Shown here in pieces: positions 44,852-53,654 of a stretch of DNA of 64,000 nt. The DNA is from Undibacterium umbellatum (GTDB lineage Bacteria > Pseudomonadota > Gammaproteobacteria > Burkholderiales > Burkholderiaceae_D): positions 900,724 to 964,723 of the forward strand of contig NZ_JACOFX010000001.1 of NCBI RefSeq assembly GCF_014284125.1, read 5' to 3'. Under the pieces are notes generated by a model. That model did no database searches and was not told where the DNA came from. It saw only the letters and a list, made by a program, of their open reading frames with translations. Position numbers and translations under genes: made by a program. Position 1 is the stretch's first letter. Each line of letters starts with the position of its first letter.

Positions 44852-47566
44852 ATGGCAACGAAAAAACAAGCATGTCAGCCCATACCCAAGAAATTGGCTG
44901 TCGCAACCTGGTCAGCAATGAGCGTCATGGCTATGCTGGGCGCCCCCCAGCAAAGCGCATGGGCACAGTCTGAAACCGATTCAATCAAACCGCAACGTGT
45001 AGAAATCACTGGCTCATCGATAAAACGCATCGATGCAGAAACTGCCTTGCCAGTGCAAATCATCAGCCGTGAATCAATAGATAAATCTGGTGTCACCACG
45101 GCGGCAGAATTATTGAGCAAAGTCTCGGCCAGCACTGCAGGCCTCACTGACGGTGCCAGCTTCAGCGATAACGGCGGTACGCAGCGCGGCTTTAACGGCG
45201 CCAACCTGCGTGGCATAGGTGTGTCATCCACACTTATATTATTGAATGGTCGCCGCCTCGCCAACTTCGCCTCGCCCGGGACATCTTCTGGTGTGGATTT
45301 GAATTCCATTCCTTCTGCTGCCATACAGCGCGTGGAAGTGTTGAAAGATGGCGCGTCCGCCATCTATGGTGCAGATGCAATTGGTGGCGTCATCAATTTC
45401 ATTACCCGCCCTGATTATCAGGGAGCAGAAATATCCGCTTATGTGGGCAATACCCAGCATGGCGGTGCAGACAAAAAAATCATCAGCCTGTCAGGTGGTG
45501 TAGGCAGCTTGAACCAGGACAGATACAACCTCATGGGCGTGGTCAATTTCCAGAATACTGGCGGCTTGCGTTCTACCCAGCGTTCATGGATAGGATCAGC
45601 ATATCAGCCTGACATCAATCTCGATGTGGGCAGCTCCAACACTTTCCCGGCCAATGTGCGCCGTACTACGGCTAGCGGTGGCGCGACCGGATCACGCCTG
45701 AATCCCAGCGCACCAAACTGCAACCCACCCGCCACGGTGTTTGCTGCCGACAGCTTTGTCGGCAGCAAAGCCTGTTTGTATGACTACATGCATGACACCG
45801 AGATATTCCCTGAATCCCAGCGCGCCTCCCTCTTAGGCCGTGCCCAATTTGCGATCGATGCCGACAACACACTGTTTGCTGAAGCCTTACACAGCGATAC
45901 AAAAACTACTTACCGCATCAGCCCGCTTACAGTCACCAACCTCAATTACCCTGTGACTGGGATTTACTATCCCAACGACTTAATCACCACCAACAAAACG
46001 CCTTTGCGCGTAGGCCTGCGCCTCAGTGCTGCTGGCCCGCGTACCAATGAAGTGAATGCAGTTGCACAAAGGCTGGTAGTCGGTGCGAAAGGTACGATCG
46101 CTGGCTGGGATTATGATACCGCCCTGAACCACAGCGTCAGCAAGGTTGATGATAAATATGTCGATGGCTATGTCAGAACATCGGCATTTGACAGCGCCTT
46201 CCTGACTGGAAAAATCAATCCTTTCGGACCATCTGGAGCAGAAGGCACGAACTTGCTGAATGCATCAAAAATCAGTGACGCTGCCCGCCAGTCACGGGCC
46301 ACTACCGATGCTTTTGATATCAAGGCTTCACGCGAATTGTTTGCCATGGCAGGTGGAAACGCCGGTCTGGCGATAGGTGCAGAATACCGCCGCGAAAAAC
46401 TGGAATTCACACCATCCGCTCTGCTGGCCGCTGGCGAAATACGCGGTGACGGTGCCGCATCTGCTTATGGCGGTAGCCGTACTGTCAAAGCCCTGTTTGC
46501 CGAATTGAATTTGCCCATACTCAGAAACCTCGAGGCCCAAGCCGCCGTGCGCCATGACAGCTATGACGACGTGGGCAGCACCACTAATCCAAAATTTGGA
46601 TTGCGCTGGACACCAGCCAAAGAAATCGTAGTACGCGGCTCTTACAGTGCAGGTTTCCGTGCACCCAGCCTGGCAGATATCAACGAACCGGCACGTACAG
46701 GCCAGACCAGCGGCATCTACAATGACCCGCTGGGCTGTATCAAGACCGGCAATATCGACAATACCAAGAATCCCGACTATTGCGGCATACAGCCAGACCT
46801 GATCAAAGGCGGCACCGCGAATTTGAAACCTGAGACATCGAAGCAGTTTTCTGCAGGTATCGTGGTTGAACCCAGCCGCAGCCTGACTGCCTCCCTGGAT
46901 TACTGGCGCATAGAAAAGTCTGACACCCTGCTGGCTAACGAAGGTGCTTACTTTAGCGATCCAAAATCCAATCCGGGCTACGCGATACGTGGCGCGGCTG
47001 ACCCCAGCCTGCCAGGCATCCCAGGCCCGATCTTGTCAGTAGATGGCCGAGTGAAAAATATCGGTTCGTTGAAAACCTCAGGCGTGGATGTCAACGTCAA
47101 TTGGAAACTGCCAGAAAACAGCCTGGGTAAATTCAACGCCAGCCTGAACGGCACCTATGTCATCGACTACAAGACCCGTAACACAGCCGCCAGCCCGGAA
47201 GTAAATGGTGTAGGCGTCTATACCGACACCCAGGTAGTACAGCGCTGGAGACATACCCTGACATTTGATCTTGACCGTGGCCCTTGGGGTGCAACACTGC
47301 AACAGACTTACTATCAGGGCTATCGCGACCAGAACGCCCTGGCCAACGGCAGCACCCGTGACGTGCCCGCCTATGTCTTGTGGGATTTCAGCGGCAGCTA
47401 TAAATTCAGCAAAGCATTCAGCTTGCGTGCCGGCATCAAGAACCTGCTAGACGCCAATCCACCGCGTTCTAACCAGGTATATAGTTTCATCGCTGGTTAT
47501 GACCCCAGCTATACCGATCCTCGTGGGCGCTTTGTCTATATCTCAGGTAACTATGCATTCAAATAA
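44852..47566 (+). CDS. TonB-dependent outer-membrane receptor
   Basis: 904 residues. A signal peptide ends near AWAQ (residue 38). The plug domain includes VEITGSSIKRIDAET, LRGIGVSSTLILLNGRRL and VEVLKDGASAIYGADAIGGVIN; a 22-strand barrel follows, with GLRWTPAKEIVVRGSYSAGFRAPSL and a C-terminal aromatic strand. This CirA/oligopeptide-like type is often used for peptide or polymer fragments, not only siderophores. It is followed by a cyanophycinase gene after a terminator, which suggests the ligand. Confidence 0.9.
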   Translation: MATKKQACQPIPKKLAVATWSAMSVMAMLGAPQQSAWAQSETDSIKPQRVEITGSSIKRIDAETALPVQIISRESIDKSGVTTAAELLSKVSASTAGLTDGASFSDNGGTQRGFNGANLRGIGVSSTLILLNGRRLANFASPGTSSGVDLNSIPSAAIQRVEVLKDGASAIYGADAIGGVINFITRPDYQGAEISAYVGNTQHGGADKKIISLSGGVGSLNQDRYNLMGVVNFQNTGGLRSTQRSWIGSAYQPDINLDVGSSNTFPANVRRTTASGGATGSRLNPSAPNCNPPATVFAADSFVGSKACLYDYMHDTEIFPESQRASLLGRAQFAIDADNTLFAEALHSDTKTTYRISPLTVTNLNYPVTGIYYPNDLITTNKTPLRVGLRLSAAGPRTNEVNAVAQRLVVGAKGTIAGWDYDTALNHSVSKVDDKYVDGYVRTSAFDSAFLTGKINPFGPSGAEGTNLLNASKISDAARQSRATTDAFDIKASRELFAMAGGNAGLAIGAEYRREKLEFTPSALLAAGEIRGDGAASAYGGSRTVKALFAELNLPILRNLEAQAAVRHDSYDDVGSTTNPKFGLRWTPAKEIVVRGSYSAGFRAPSLADINEPARTGQTSGIYNDPLGCIKTGNIDNTKNPDYCGIQPDLIKGGTANLKPETSKQFSAGIVVEPSRSLTASLDYWRIEKSDTLLANEGAYFSDPKSNPGYAIRGAADPSLPGIPGPILSVDGRVKNIGSLKTSGVDVNVNWKLPENSLGKFNASLNGTYVIDYKTRNTAASPEVNGVGVYTDTQVVQRWRHTLTFDLDRGPWGATLQQTYYQGYRDQNALANGSTRDVPAYVLWDFSGSYKFSKAFSLRAGIKNLLDANPPRSNQVYSFIAGYDPSYTDPRGRFVYISGNYAFK

Positions 47567-47601
47567 GCAGTATCAATAAAGACTTCCAAAGCAGCGCGTT
47601 C

Positions 47602-47633
47602 GGGGACAGCACTTGGTGTTGTCCCCTTTTTTT
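47602..47633 (+). terminator. Rho-independent terminator of the TonB receptor gene
   Basis: GGGGACAGCAC pairs with GTGTTGTCCCC (one G-U) around a 3-base loop, followed by seven T residues. Confidence 0.9.
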
Positions 47634-47695
47634 AAATTCACGCGCGTAGTGGTGAATTGAATCACTTACAATGTCAAAAAATCAGGATGAAGAAA

Positions 47696-48964
47696 ATGAT
47701 AATTTTTCTGAAAAATGCAGGTTCGCTACTAATCAGCTTGCGTAGTTTGCGCAACTTACTAAGCTGTATGGCTCTCTTACTCTGTCAATTACCCATGAAT
47801 GCTCATGCAGAAGACGCCACACTGCAACAATCAAAAGGCTCCCTCGTCATTATCGGTGGTGCCTTGCGGGTAGATAATGCAGTAGTCTGGCAGCGCATCG
47901 TGCAACAGGCTGGGGGCAAAGGTGCCAAGATTGCAGTTATCCCTGCGGCAGCGGGCAGCCCGGAAAGATCTGGTGGATTTGCGGTGGAATCCCTGAACCA
48001 GAATGGTGCCCAGGCTTTCTTGATACCCTTGTCAGTCAAGCATGCGCAATTCAAACCGGAAGATATCGTCAATGATGCTGTCTGGCTGGATAAGCTGAAA
48101 AATGCTAGCGGCGTGTATTTTACTGGCGGCGATCAGGGCCGCATCGTGCAGGCGCTGGTCAAGCCGGATGGTAGCAAGACTGCGATGCTGGAAGCAATCT
48201 GGGCGCTATATCAGCGCGGTGGAGTTATCGCAGGTAGTAGTGCCGGTGCTGCCATCATGAGTACCACCATGTTCTATGATGCCAAACCTGTGCTACCAAC
48301 GCTCAAGTCAGGCGTGACTGATGGCAAGGAGATTGCAGCTGGTCTGGGTTTCATAGGACCGGATGTATTCATAGACCAACACCTGATCATACGTGGCCGC
48401 TTTGCCCGCATGCTGCCTGTCATGCTGAAAAAAAATTACAAACTGGGCCTGGGTGTCGATGAAAATACTGCCATGGTAGTGAGCAATCAGGGTGAGGTCG
48501 AAGTCATTGGCTATAAAGGTGCCATTCTTTTTGATCTGAGTCAGGCAAAAACGGATGATTCCCAGAAAAATTTTAATCTCAGCAATGCCCGCATCAGCTA
48601 CCTGGACCGCGGTGACCGTTTCAATTTGCGTAGCAGGACGCTGGTACCATCGACAGACAAGCTGCTACACAAGCTCAATCCTGCTCAAACTAATAATGCT
48701 GATCATCGTTTTTATCCCGATATTCTGGCCAATACGGTAGTCACTGACCTGATGTTTCATTTGATCGATGGCAAGCAGGAGCGCGCGATCGGCCTGGCTT
48801 TTGGCATGGATAATCCGGCGGAACTGGGTTTTGAATTCAACTTCAGCAAAGTGGCAGAAAGCCTGGGTTACTTTTCCAGCGCGTCTGGTGCCGAGAGCTA
48901 TACCGTCCACAATCTGCGACTCGATATACGGCCTGTGAGCATGAACCTGCCGATTTATAAGTAA
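47696..48964 (+). CDS. Cyanophycinase-family serine peptidase, exported
   Basis: 422 residues. A hydrophobic N-terminal segment ending MNAHAED (near residue 41) indicates export. The peptidase S51 fold follows: GSLVIIGGALR, YFTGGDQGRIVQAL and the nucleophile elbow AGSSAGAA with Ser182. Cyanophycinases cut multi-L-arginyl-poly-L-aspartate into beta-Asp-Arg dipeptides; secreted versions (CphE) are known in polymer-degrading proteobacteria. The start at 47696 places AGGA 8 bases upstream. An S51 relative with another substrate remains possible. Confidence 0.85.
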   Translation: MIIFLKNAGSLLISLRSLRNLLSCMALLLCQLPMNAHAEDATLQQSKGSLVIIGGALRVDNAVVWQRIVQQAGGKGAKIAVIPAAAGSPERSGGFAVESLNQNGAQAFLIPLSVKHAQFKPEDIVNDAVWLDKLKNASGVYFTGGDQGRIVQALVKPDGSKTAMLEAIWALYQRGGVIAGSSAGAAIMSTTMFYDAKPVLPTLKSGVTDGKEIAAGLGFIGPDVFIDQHLIIRGRFARMLPVMLKKNYKLGLGVDENTAMVVSNQGEVEVIGYKGAILFDLSQAKTDDSQKNFNLSNARISYLDRGDRFNLRSRTLVPSTDKLLHKLNPAQTNNADHRFYPDILANTVVTDLMFHLIDGKQERAIGLAFGMDNPAELGFEFNFSKVAESLGYFSSASGAESYTVHNLRLDIRPVSMNLPIYK

Positions 48965-48975
48965 GTCCTTGTAAG

Positions 48976-49000
48976 CAGGATGGTGCCGAGTACCATCCTG
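48976..49000. terminator. Hairpin after cyanophycinase
   Basis: CAGGATGGT (48976-48984) and ACCATCCTG (48992-49000) form a perfect stem 12 bp after the stop; the following sequence is only moderately T-rich. Confidence 0.5.
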
Positions 49001-49252
49001 CCGTTCATTCCGATCAAGTATCCAACTGATTTGTCGTTTGTTTGCAAATTCTTCCTCTCTGGCATCTTCGCTTCACTTACAATCAGACCACGGTTTCCGC
49101 TGCGCGCCGCAGGCGGGGCCGTGCGCTTGCCAATGATTAAAACTATGCAGACCCGCTCTGAATGCAGGTGGATTAGCAGGAGGTGATACCAGACTCTCTC
49201 TCGCATCCGCCCAGCATTGCGGCACACTGCAGCAAACCAGTGAGACCACGCC

Positions 49253-50857
49253 ATGAAACTTAGCACCCGCATCATCTTGCTGTGCGCCATCACCCTGTTC
49301 GGCATTTCTGTCATTTCTGCCATTTCTTTGTACTCGCTGCGTCAAACCATGAAAAAGGAGCGTACCGAGCAAATTTCCAACATGGTCGAAATGGCGCATG
49401 CAGCGATAGAAAAAGCCCATGCACTGGAACAATCAGGCAAGCTCTCACGTGAAGATGCAGAGAAACAGGCCAAGCTGGCGATTTCCAGTTTCCATAAAGA
49501 AGACATGTATTTCTTTGTGCGTGGCTACACAGATGACTTGTTACGGGTACATCCAAAAACATCACGCATAGGGGTGCCGCAAAAGGATATGAAGGAATCA
49601 GGCGACCGTTATCGCGCCGCTCTGGCCAAAGGGAAAATAGGCATCGTAGAAGCACCAGGTACCCGGCCCGGGGTAGAAGGCCAGGTAGACAAGATCTATG
49701 CCGTCATGCAATTCGCCCCTTGGGACTGGCTGATTGGCACTGGCACCTATCTGGATGACATCAATGATGCCTTCTGGCGGCAGGCCGGCATCATGCTGGG
49801 GGTAGGAGCCATCATGATGACCATGGTAGGCGCATTGGCCTGGCATATGACACGTTCCATTCTGCGACAGCTTGGTGGTGAACCTGCGTACGCAGCTGAA
49901 GTCGTTGGCCATATTGCAGAAGGTGATCTGACTGCGGATATACAAGTCAAAGACCATGATCAGTCCAGCTTATTGTTTGCAATCAAAACCATGCGTGACA
50001 AGCTGGCCTCTGTCGTCAGCGAAGTACGTACTGGGTCGGAGTCCATTGCTACTGCATCGGGTGAAATCGCGTCGGGTAACCTGGATCTGTCTAACCGCAC
50101 CGAGCAACAGGCAGGCGCGCTGGAAGAGACGTCTTCCACCATGGAGGAACTGACTTCCACAGTCAAACAAAATGCCGACAATGCCAGACAGGCAAATCAA
50201 CTGGCAATCTCGGCATCTGAAGTGGCGACACAGGGCGGCAATGTCGTTGGCAAAGTGGTGGCCACGATGGGCTCCATCAATGAGTCTTCAAAAAAGATCG
50301 TCGATATCATCAGCGTGATTGATGGCATCGCTTTCCAGACCAATATCCTGGCCTTGAATGCCGCAGTGGAAGCCGCGCGTGCGGGTGAACAGGGTCGCGG
50401 TTTTGCCGTGGTTGCCAGTGAGGTGCGTAACCTGGCACAGCGCTCAGCCTCTGCAGCCAAAGAAATCAAAACCCTGATAGACAGCTCGGCAGAAAAAGTG
50501 GAAGAAGGTGGCAAGCTGGTTGCCATCGCCGGCTCCACCATGGATGAAGTCGTTGCCAGCGTCAGACGCGTGACTGATATCGTCGCCGAGATTGCTTCTG
50601 CCAGTCAGGAGCAAAGTTCAGGCATAGAACAAGTCAATCATGCCATCGTTGATATGGATAATATGACGCAGCAAAATGCTGCCCTGGTAGAACAGGCTTC
50701 CGCCGCTGCCCAGGCCATGAATGAACAGGCAGCCAGTCTGGCGCAGGTAGTCAATATTTTCAAAGTGCATACCGCAGCAGCGCCCCTGATTAGCCCGGCA
50801 CGTGCTCAGGCAAGAACGAACTCAGCACAAGCGACACAGCCACGTCGTTTGCGCTAA
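49253..50857 (+). CDS. Methyl-accepting chemotaxis protein with single Cache domain
   Basis: 534 residues. TM1 lies at about 7-25; the periplasmic sCache_2 domain includes [19 protein letters not shown] and [20 protein letters not shown]2 is near 180-200, followed by HAMP and the signalling coiled coil with the tip [20 protein letters not shown]. It ends ATQPRRLR, without the xWxxF tether present in the other chemoreceptor of the window. sCache_2 receptors often sense small carboxylates. It follows the cyanophycinase gene, so it could sense a product of that locus (speculative). Confidence 0.92.
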   Translation: MKLSTRIILLCAITLFGISVISAISLYSLRQTMKKERTEQISNMVEMAHAAIEKAHALEQSGKLSREDAEKQAKLAISSFHKEDMYFFVRGYTDDLLRVHPKTSRIGVPQKDMKESGDRYRAALAKGKIGIVEAPGTRPGVEGQVDKIYAVMQFAPWDWLIGTGTYLDDINDAFWRQAGIMLGVGAIMMTMVGALAWHMTRSILRQLGGEPAYAAEVVGHIAEGDLTADIQVKDHDQSSLLFAIKTMRDKLASVVSEVRTGSESIATASGEIASGNLDLSNRTEQQAGALEETSSTMEELTSTVKQNADNARQANQLAISASEVATQGGNVVGKVVATMGSINESSKKIVDIISVIDGIAFQTNILALNAAVEAARAGEQGRGFAVVASEVRNLAQRSASAAKEIKTLIDSSAEKVEEGGKLVAIAGSTMDEVVASVRRVTDIVAEIASASQEQSSGIEQVNHAIVDMDNMTQQNAALVEQASAAAQAMNEQAASLAQVVNIFKVHTAAAPLISPARAQARTNSAQATQPRRLR

Positions 50858-50873
50858 AGCCTCGTGCAATTCT

Positions 50874-52451
50874 TCAATCAAGGAATATTTGATTCCTCAA
50901 ACTATCAACCATGCGCAGGCGCTGTTGGGCCTGCGCACTTGCTGAAGCATGCGGGCCAGTATTGACGTGCAGGTTAATCCTGCTATCTTGCTTGTCAGGA
51001 TGGGTTTGTGTGCTAACCAGCTTGCCAAGTTCGTAGCTGGACACTGACAGCAAACGGTCACTACTCTTTTCCAGGCTGGCACTATTCAACTGGTTTTTGT
51101 CAAAGCCCAGTATCAGCTTGCTGCTGGCATGGTCTTCCACCTTGGAATAGCGATAACTTTGCGAATTCCTGTCACTACTTAAGACCGGCTTTTCATTTGA
51201 TTTTAACTCCTGATGAAAGGCGGCACTCAATCTGGAATCAAGTATCTGGCTGATGCTGCCATTGGCCGCATGGCCCTGCTGCGTCGTCTTTTGGCTGACC
51301 TGATAATTGAAATAATCGCTTTCCTGCAAATGAGCAGGATTGGGGGTGCTCACCACACCAGTGATTTTTGCATTGAAATCCGCAAGCCCGGTTAATAAAG
51401 GCTGGGCAGCATCATCCCAGAAGCTTGGCGCACGACCTGGCAATTGCGTGCTTAAATCAGAACCATCTTCTTCGGTATTGATTTTTTGCATGATGGAAAA
51501 TGCATCCTTATAGAGCGATACCAGTTCTTTGTCAGCACCGCCACGATTGCCTGCAGTATCGATTTGCCCAAGAAATAGTTGTATCGCCTTATTCCTTTGC
51601 GCAGCATTGCCACGCAAGCCAGGATTGTCATGACTGACATCAATATCTATTTGCCCACTGGCAGATTTTATGTTGAGCTGATGGTGGGATTGATTGATAT
51701 TAAAATTCAATTCCTGCTCACCGACTTTAATTTCCAGTTTGAGCGAACTGATGGCAAAAGTGTCGAAGTTTGCCAAGGCATCGAGATTGATACGCTGGTC
51801 TGCAAAATAGCTATTGGCAGTTTTCTCCAGGCCAGCCGCCAGTTTTTCCAGCGCCCTGCTCTCGGACTCAGTCAGTTGGGCGCTGCTGCTGGCTTCCACA
51901 CTCAGGCCATCAGCATTACTTTTGATGGAAAATTCTATACTACGCCCTGATGCCAGCGTGACACTCAGCCCCATGCTTTGATCTGCATTCTCACGCAAAT
52001 TATTCAACCTGGCCTGGCTTAGTTCAGCCACATTTTGATTAGCGTTTGATTGCGCAGGATAAGTGGCAACCACTGCCTGCTTGAAATCACCTTGAGTGGT
52101 TTGAAAACGCTCTATCACGCCAGAGGCAACGCCATTGAAACGTCCTGAAACAGTCGTTAACCTGGCATTTTGCTCCAGCATATAACTGAAAGTATCGTCG
52201 CTCTTGTTTTCCAGCCACTGGCTGACCGGATCTGGTACAAAACCAGCCTGGTCATAGGTCTGTGGCATTAACACTGCACGTGCAGTGCGCAAATTGAGCT
52301 GATAAGAAGATGATACTGCCACCGGGCTCGCATTATCCAGCGCTACCGATATGCCTGCACCTTGCTTGTCCAAAGCCACAGACTGGCTTGCGCCAGCACG
52401 CACATTGACTTGCGTAGCAGGCGTGCTCAGGCTTGAAAGAATAGTCGCCAT
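50874..52451 (-). CDS. Hypothetical protein facing a chemoreceptor gene
   Basis: 525 residues, not recognised. No signal peptide, rich in Ser, Gln and Asn. Blocks include SSSYQLNLRTARAVLMPQ near residue 48, a middle region with GRSIEFSIKSNADGLSVEASSS (quoted in part as GRSIEFSIK), and IDIDVSHDNPG. The GRSIEFSIK strand resembles NREISFDLS in the other unknown gene at 19655-20803; both genes run against a chemoreceptor gene. A shared family is a guess. Convergent stop codons are 16 bp apart. Confidence 0.7.
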   Translation of the reverse strand: MATILSSLSTPATQVNVRAGASQSVALDKQGAGISVALDNASPVAVSSSYQLNLRTARAVLMPQTYDQAGFVPDPVSQWLENKSDDTFSYMLEQNARLTTVSGRFNGVASGVIERFQTTQGDFKQAVVATYPAQSNANQNVAELSQARLNNLRENADQSMGLSVTLASGRSIEFSIKSNADGLSVEASSSAQLTESESRALEKLAAGLEKTANSYFADQRINLDALANFDTFAISSLKLEIKVGEQELNFNINQSHHQLNIKSASGQIDIDVSHDNPGLRGNAAQRNKAIQLFLGQIDTAGNRGGADKELVSLYKDAFSIMQKINTEEDGSDLSTQLPGRAPSFWDDAAQPLLTGLADFNAKITGVVSTPNPAHLQESDYFNYQVSQKTTQQGHAANGSISQILDSRLSAAFHQELKSNEKPVLSSDRNSQSYRYSKVEDHASSKLILGFDKNQLNSASLEKSSDRLLSVSSYELGKLVSTQTHPDKQDSRINLHVNTGPHASASAQAQQRLRMVDSLRNQIFLD

Positions 52452-52580
52452 ATCAAGTGTGCATCCTAAAAATAAATTCTTGCATTACGATCAATCAAAT
52501 AACGACAAGCTTTATAAATTCTTTAATAAAAGCACACCAAAATCACATATCCGAAGACAGCGTTATGTTGCATCACCCAT

Positions 52581-52612
52581 AAAAAAAGAGATGCCATTGC
52601 ATCTCTTTTTGC
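52581..52612 (-). terminator. Terminator of the small TonB-like gene
   Basis: AAAGAGATGC and GCATCTCTTT form a perfect stem around CATT, with a seven-T run on the minus strand side; it lies 24 bp after the stop. Confidence 0.9.
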
Positions 52613-52635
52613 GCTGTCACGCTGATATCGGAAGA

Positions 52636-52971
52636 TCAGGAAAGACTCCAGACATATTCCAGCTTGGTCCAGGCTTGCTGAGGTTTGCCATCTTTGGCAC
52701 CAGGTTTGAATTTGCAGGAAGAATAAATTTTTTGTGTTGCCTTATCCAAAGCCTTGGAGCCACTGGATTTTTCAACCTTGGAATCAACTACGGCACCATC
52801 AGGGCCAACCAGGATGGACAAAACTACTGTGCCAGTTTCTTCATTCATCAATGCAGATTTTGGATAAACCGCTTTTTCGCAAGATTGTTTTTCAACAGAA
52901 GGAGCGATTTCACTTGCAGATGCAGAGAACGCAGAAACGAATAGTACTGTGGCGAGAATTGATTTTTTCAT
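52636..52971 (-). CDS. Small TonB C-terminal domain protein
   Basis: 111 residues with a signal peptide ending FSASAS (about residue 20). The rest is a TonB C-terminal-like domain: TGTVVLSILVGPDGAVVDSKVEKSSG and a final FKPG..WTKLEYVW strand. It lacks the membrane anchor and proline-rich spanner of true TonB, so it is probably periplasmic with an unknown partner. The start at 52971 is at the signal peptide; an upstream ATG adds 21 non-signal residues. Confidence 0.78.
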   Translation of the reverse strand: MKKSILATVLFVSAFSASASEIAPSVEKQSCEKAVYPKSALMNEETGTVVLSILVGPDGAVVDSKVEKSSGSKALDKATQKIYSSCKFKPGAKDGKPQQAWTKLEYVWSLS

Positions 52972-53654
52972 GTGAATAATGAGATAGACAAGATACAAAG
53001 AAAGGAAGAGATTGCCATGCGGAAACAGGGCCATATTTTACTGCACAATTTTTCCGCAAGGCAATTCTTTTTACCTTTAACAGCACGTAGCACTGTTAAA
53101 GATTGTGCCCCTCCAATACAAAATGTAACTTCGCTTTGCACTATGCCAATATAGCCTTTCAAAACGTTGCTTTGCGGCATGCCATTTTGCCTTTTTTACA
53201 CTTCTCTACTAGCCTTCATTCAGGCCCAGTGTCGCCGCGGTTGCCAGACCAGAACTATTGATAAAAATAATTTGTACAGAGGGAGACAACAATCGAACTC
53301 AGGAAATTCTGGCCTACTATAAGCAGGTTGCCCCCTGCCTCTACTTTTTTTCTCTAACGATTTACCGCCTGCCTTTTGCCAACCATCTATGGCAACCAAA
53401 TTGAGAAAAACGCGACTGAGTCACAAACCGCATTTCTTTTAAGACAATGTGCGTCATCGAACAGACGCGCAGTGCGCCACCAAGTAACTTTCCATCCAGT
53501 GTCAAGAATAAAACATTTCTTTCACGGTCATACATTTATTGCGAAGTAAACGCGGCGGTGCAGACACGCCGGTCCCCTCATTTGCCTGCAAAAATTACGC
53601 TATAGTCCAGCACCATACGCGTTCTTTTTGCGCACCATATTAAGGAGCCGCTTC
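52972..53654. other. Long AT-rich intergenic region, no gene seen
   Basis: About 680 bp between the leftward TonB-like gene and the rightward REC-GGDEF-EAL gene. No reading frame with family features, no tRNA and no clear terminator. It is unusually long for this gene-dense window and might hold a small RNA. Confidence 0.4.

Noticed and set aside
49253..50857. Possible recent duplication of the chemoreceptor at 17839
   Set aside because: Similarity is confined to the signalling domain common to all such receptors; ligand domains differ (4HB-type versus Cache).
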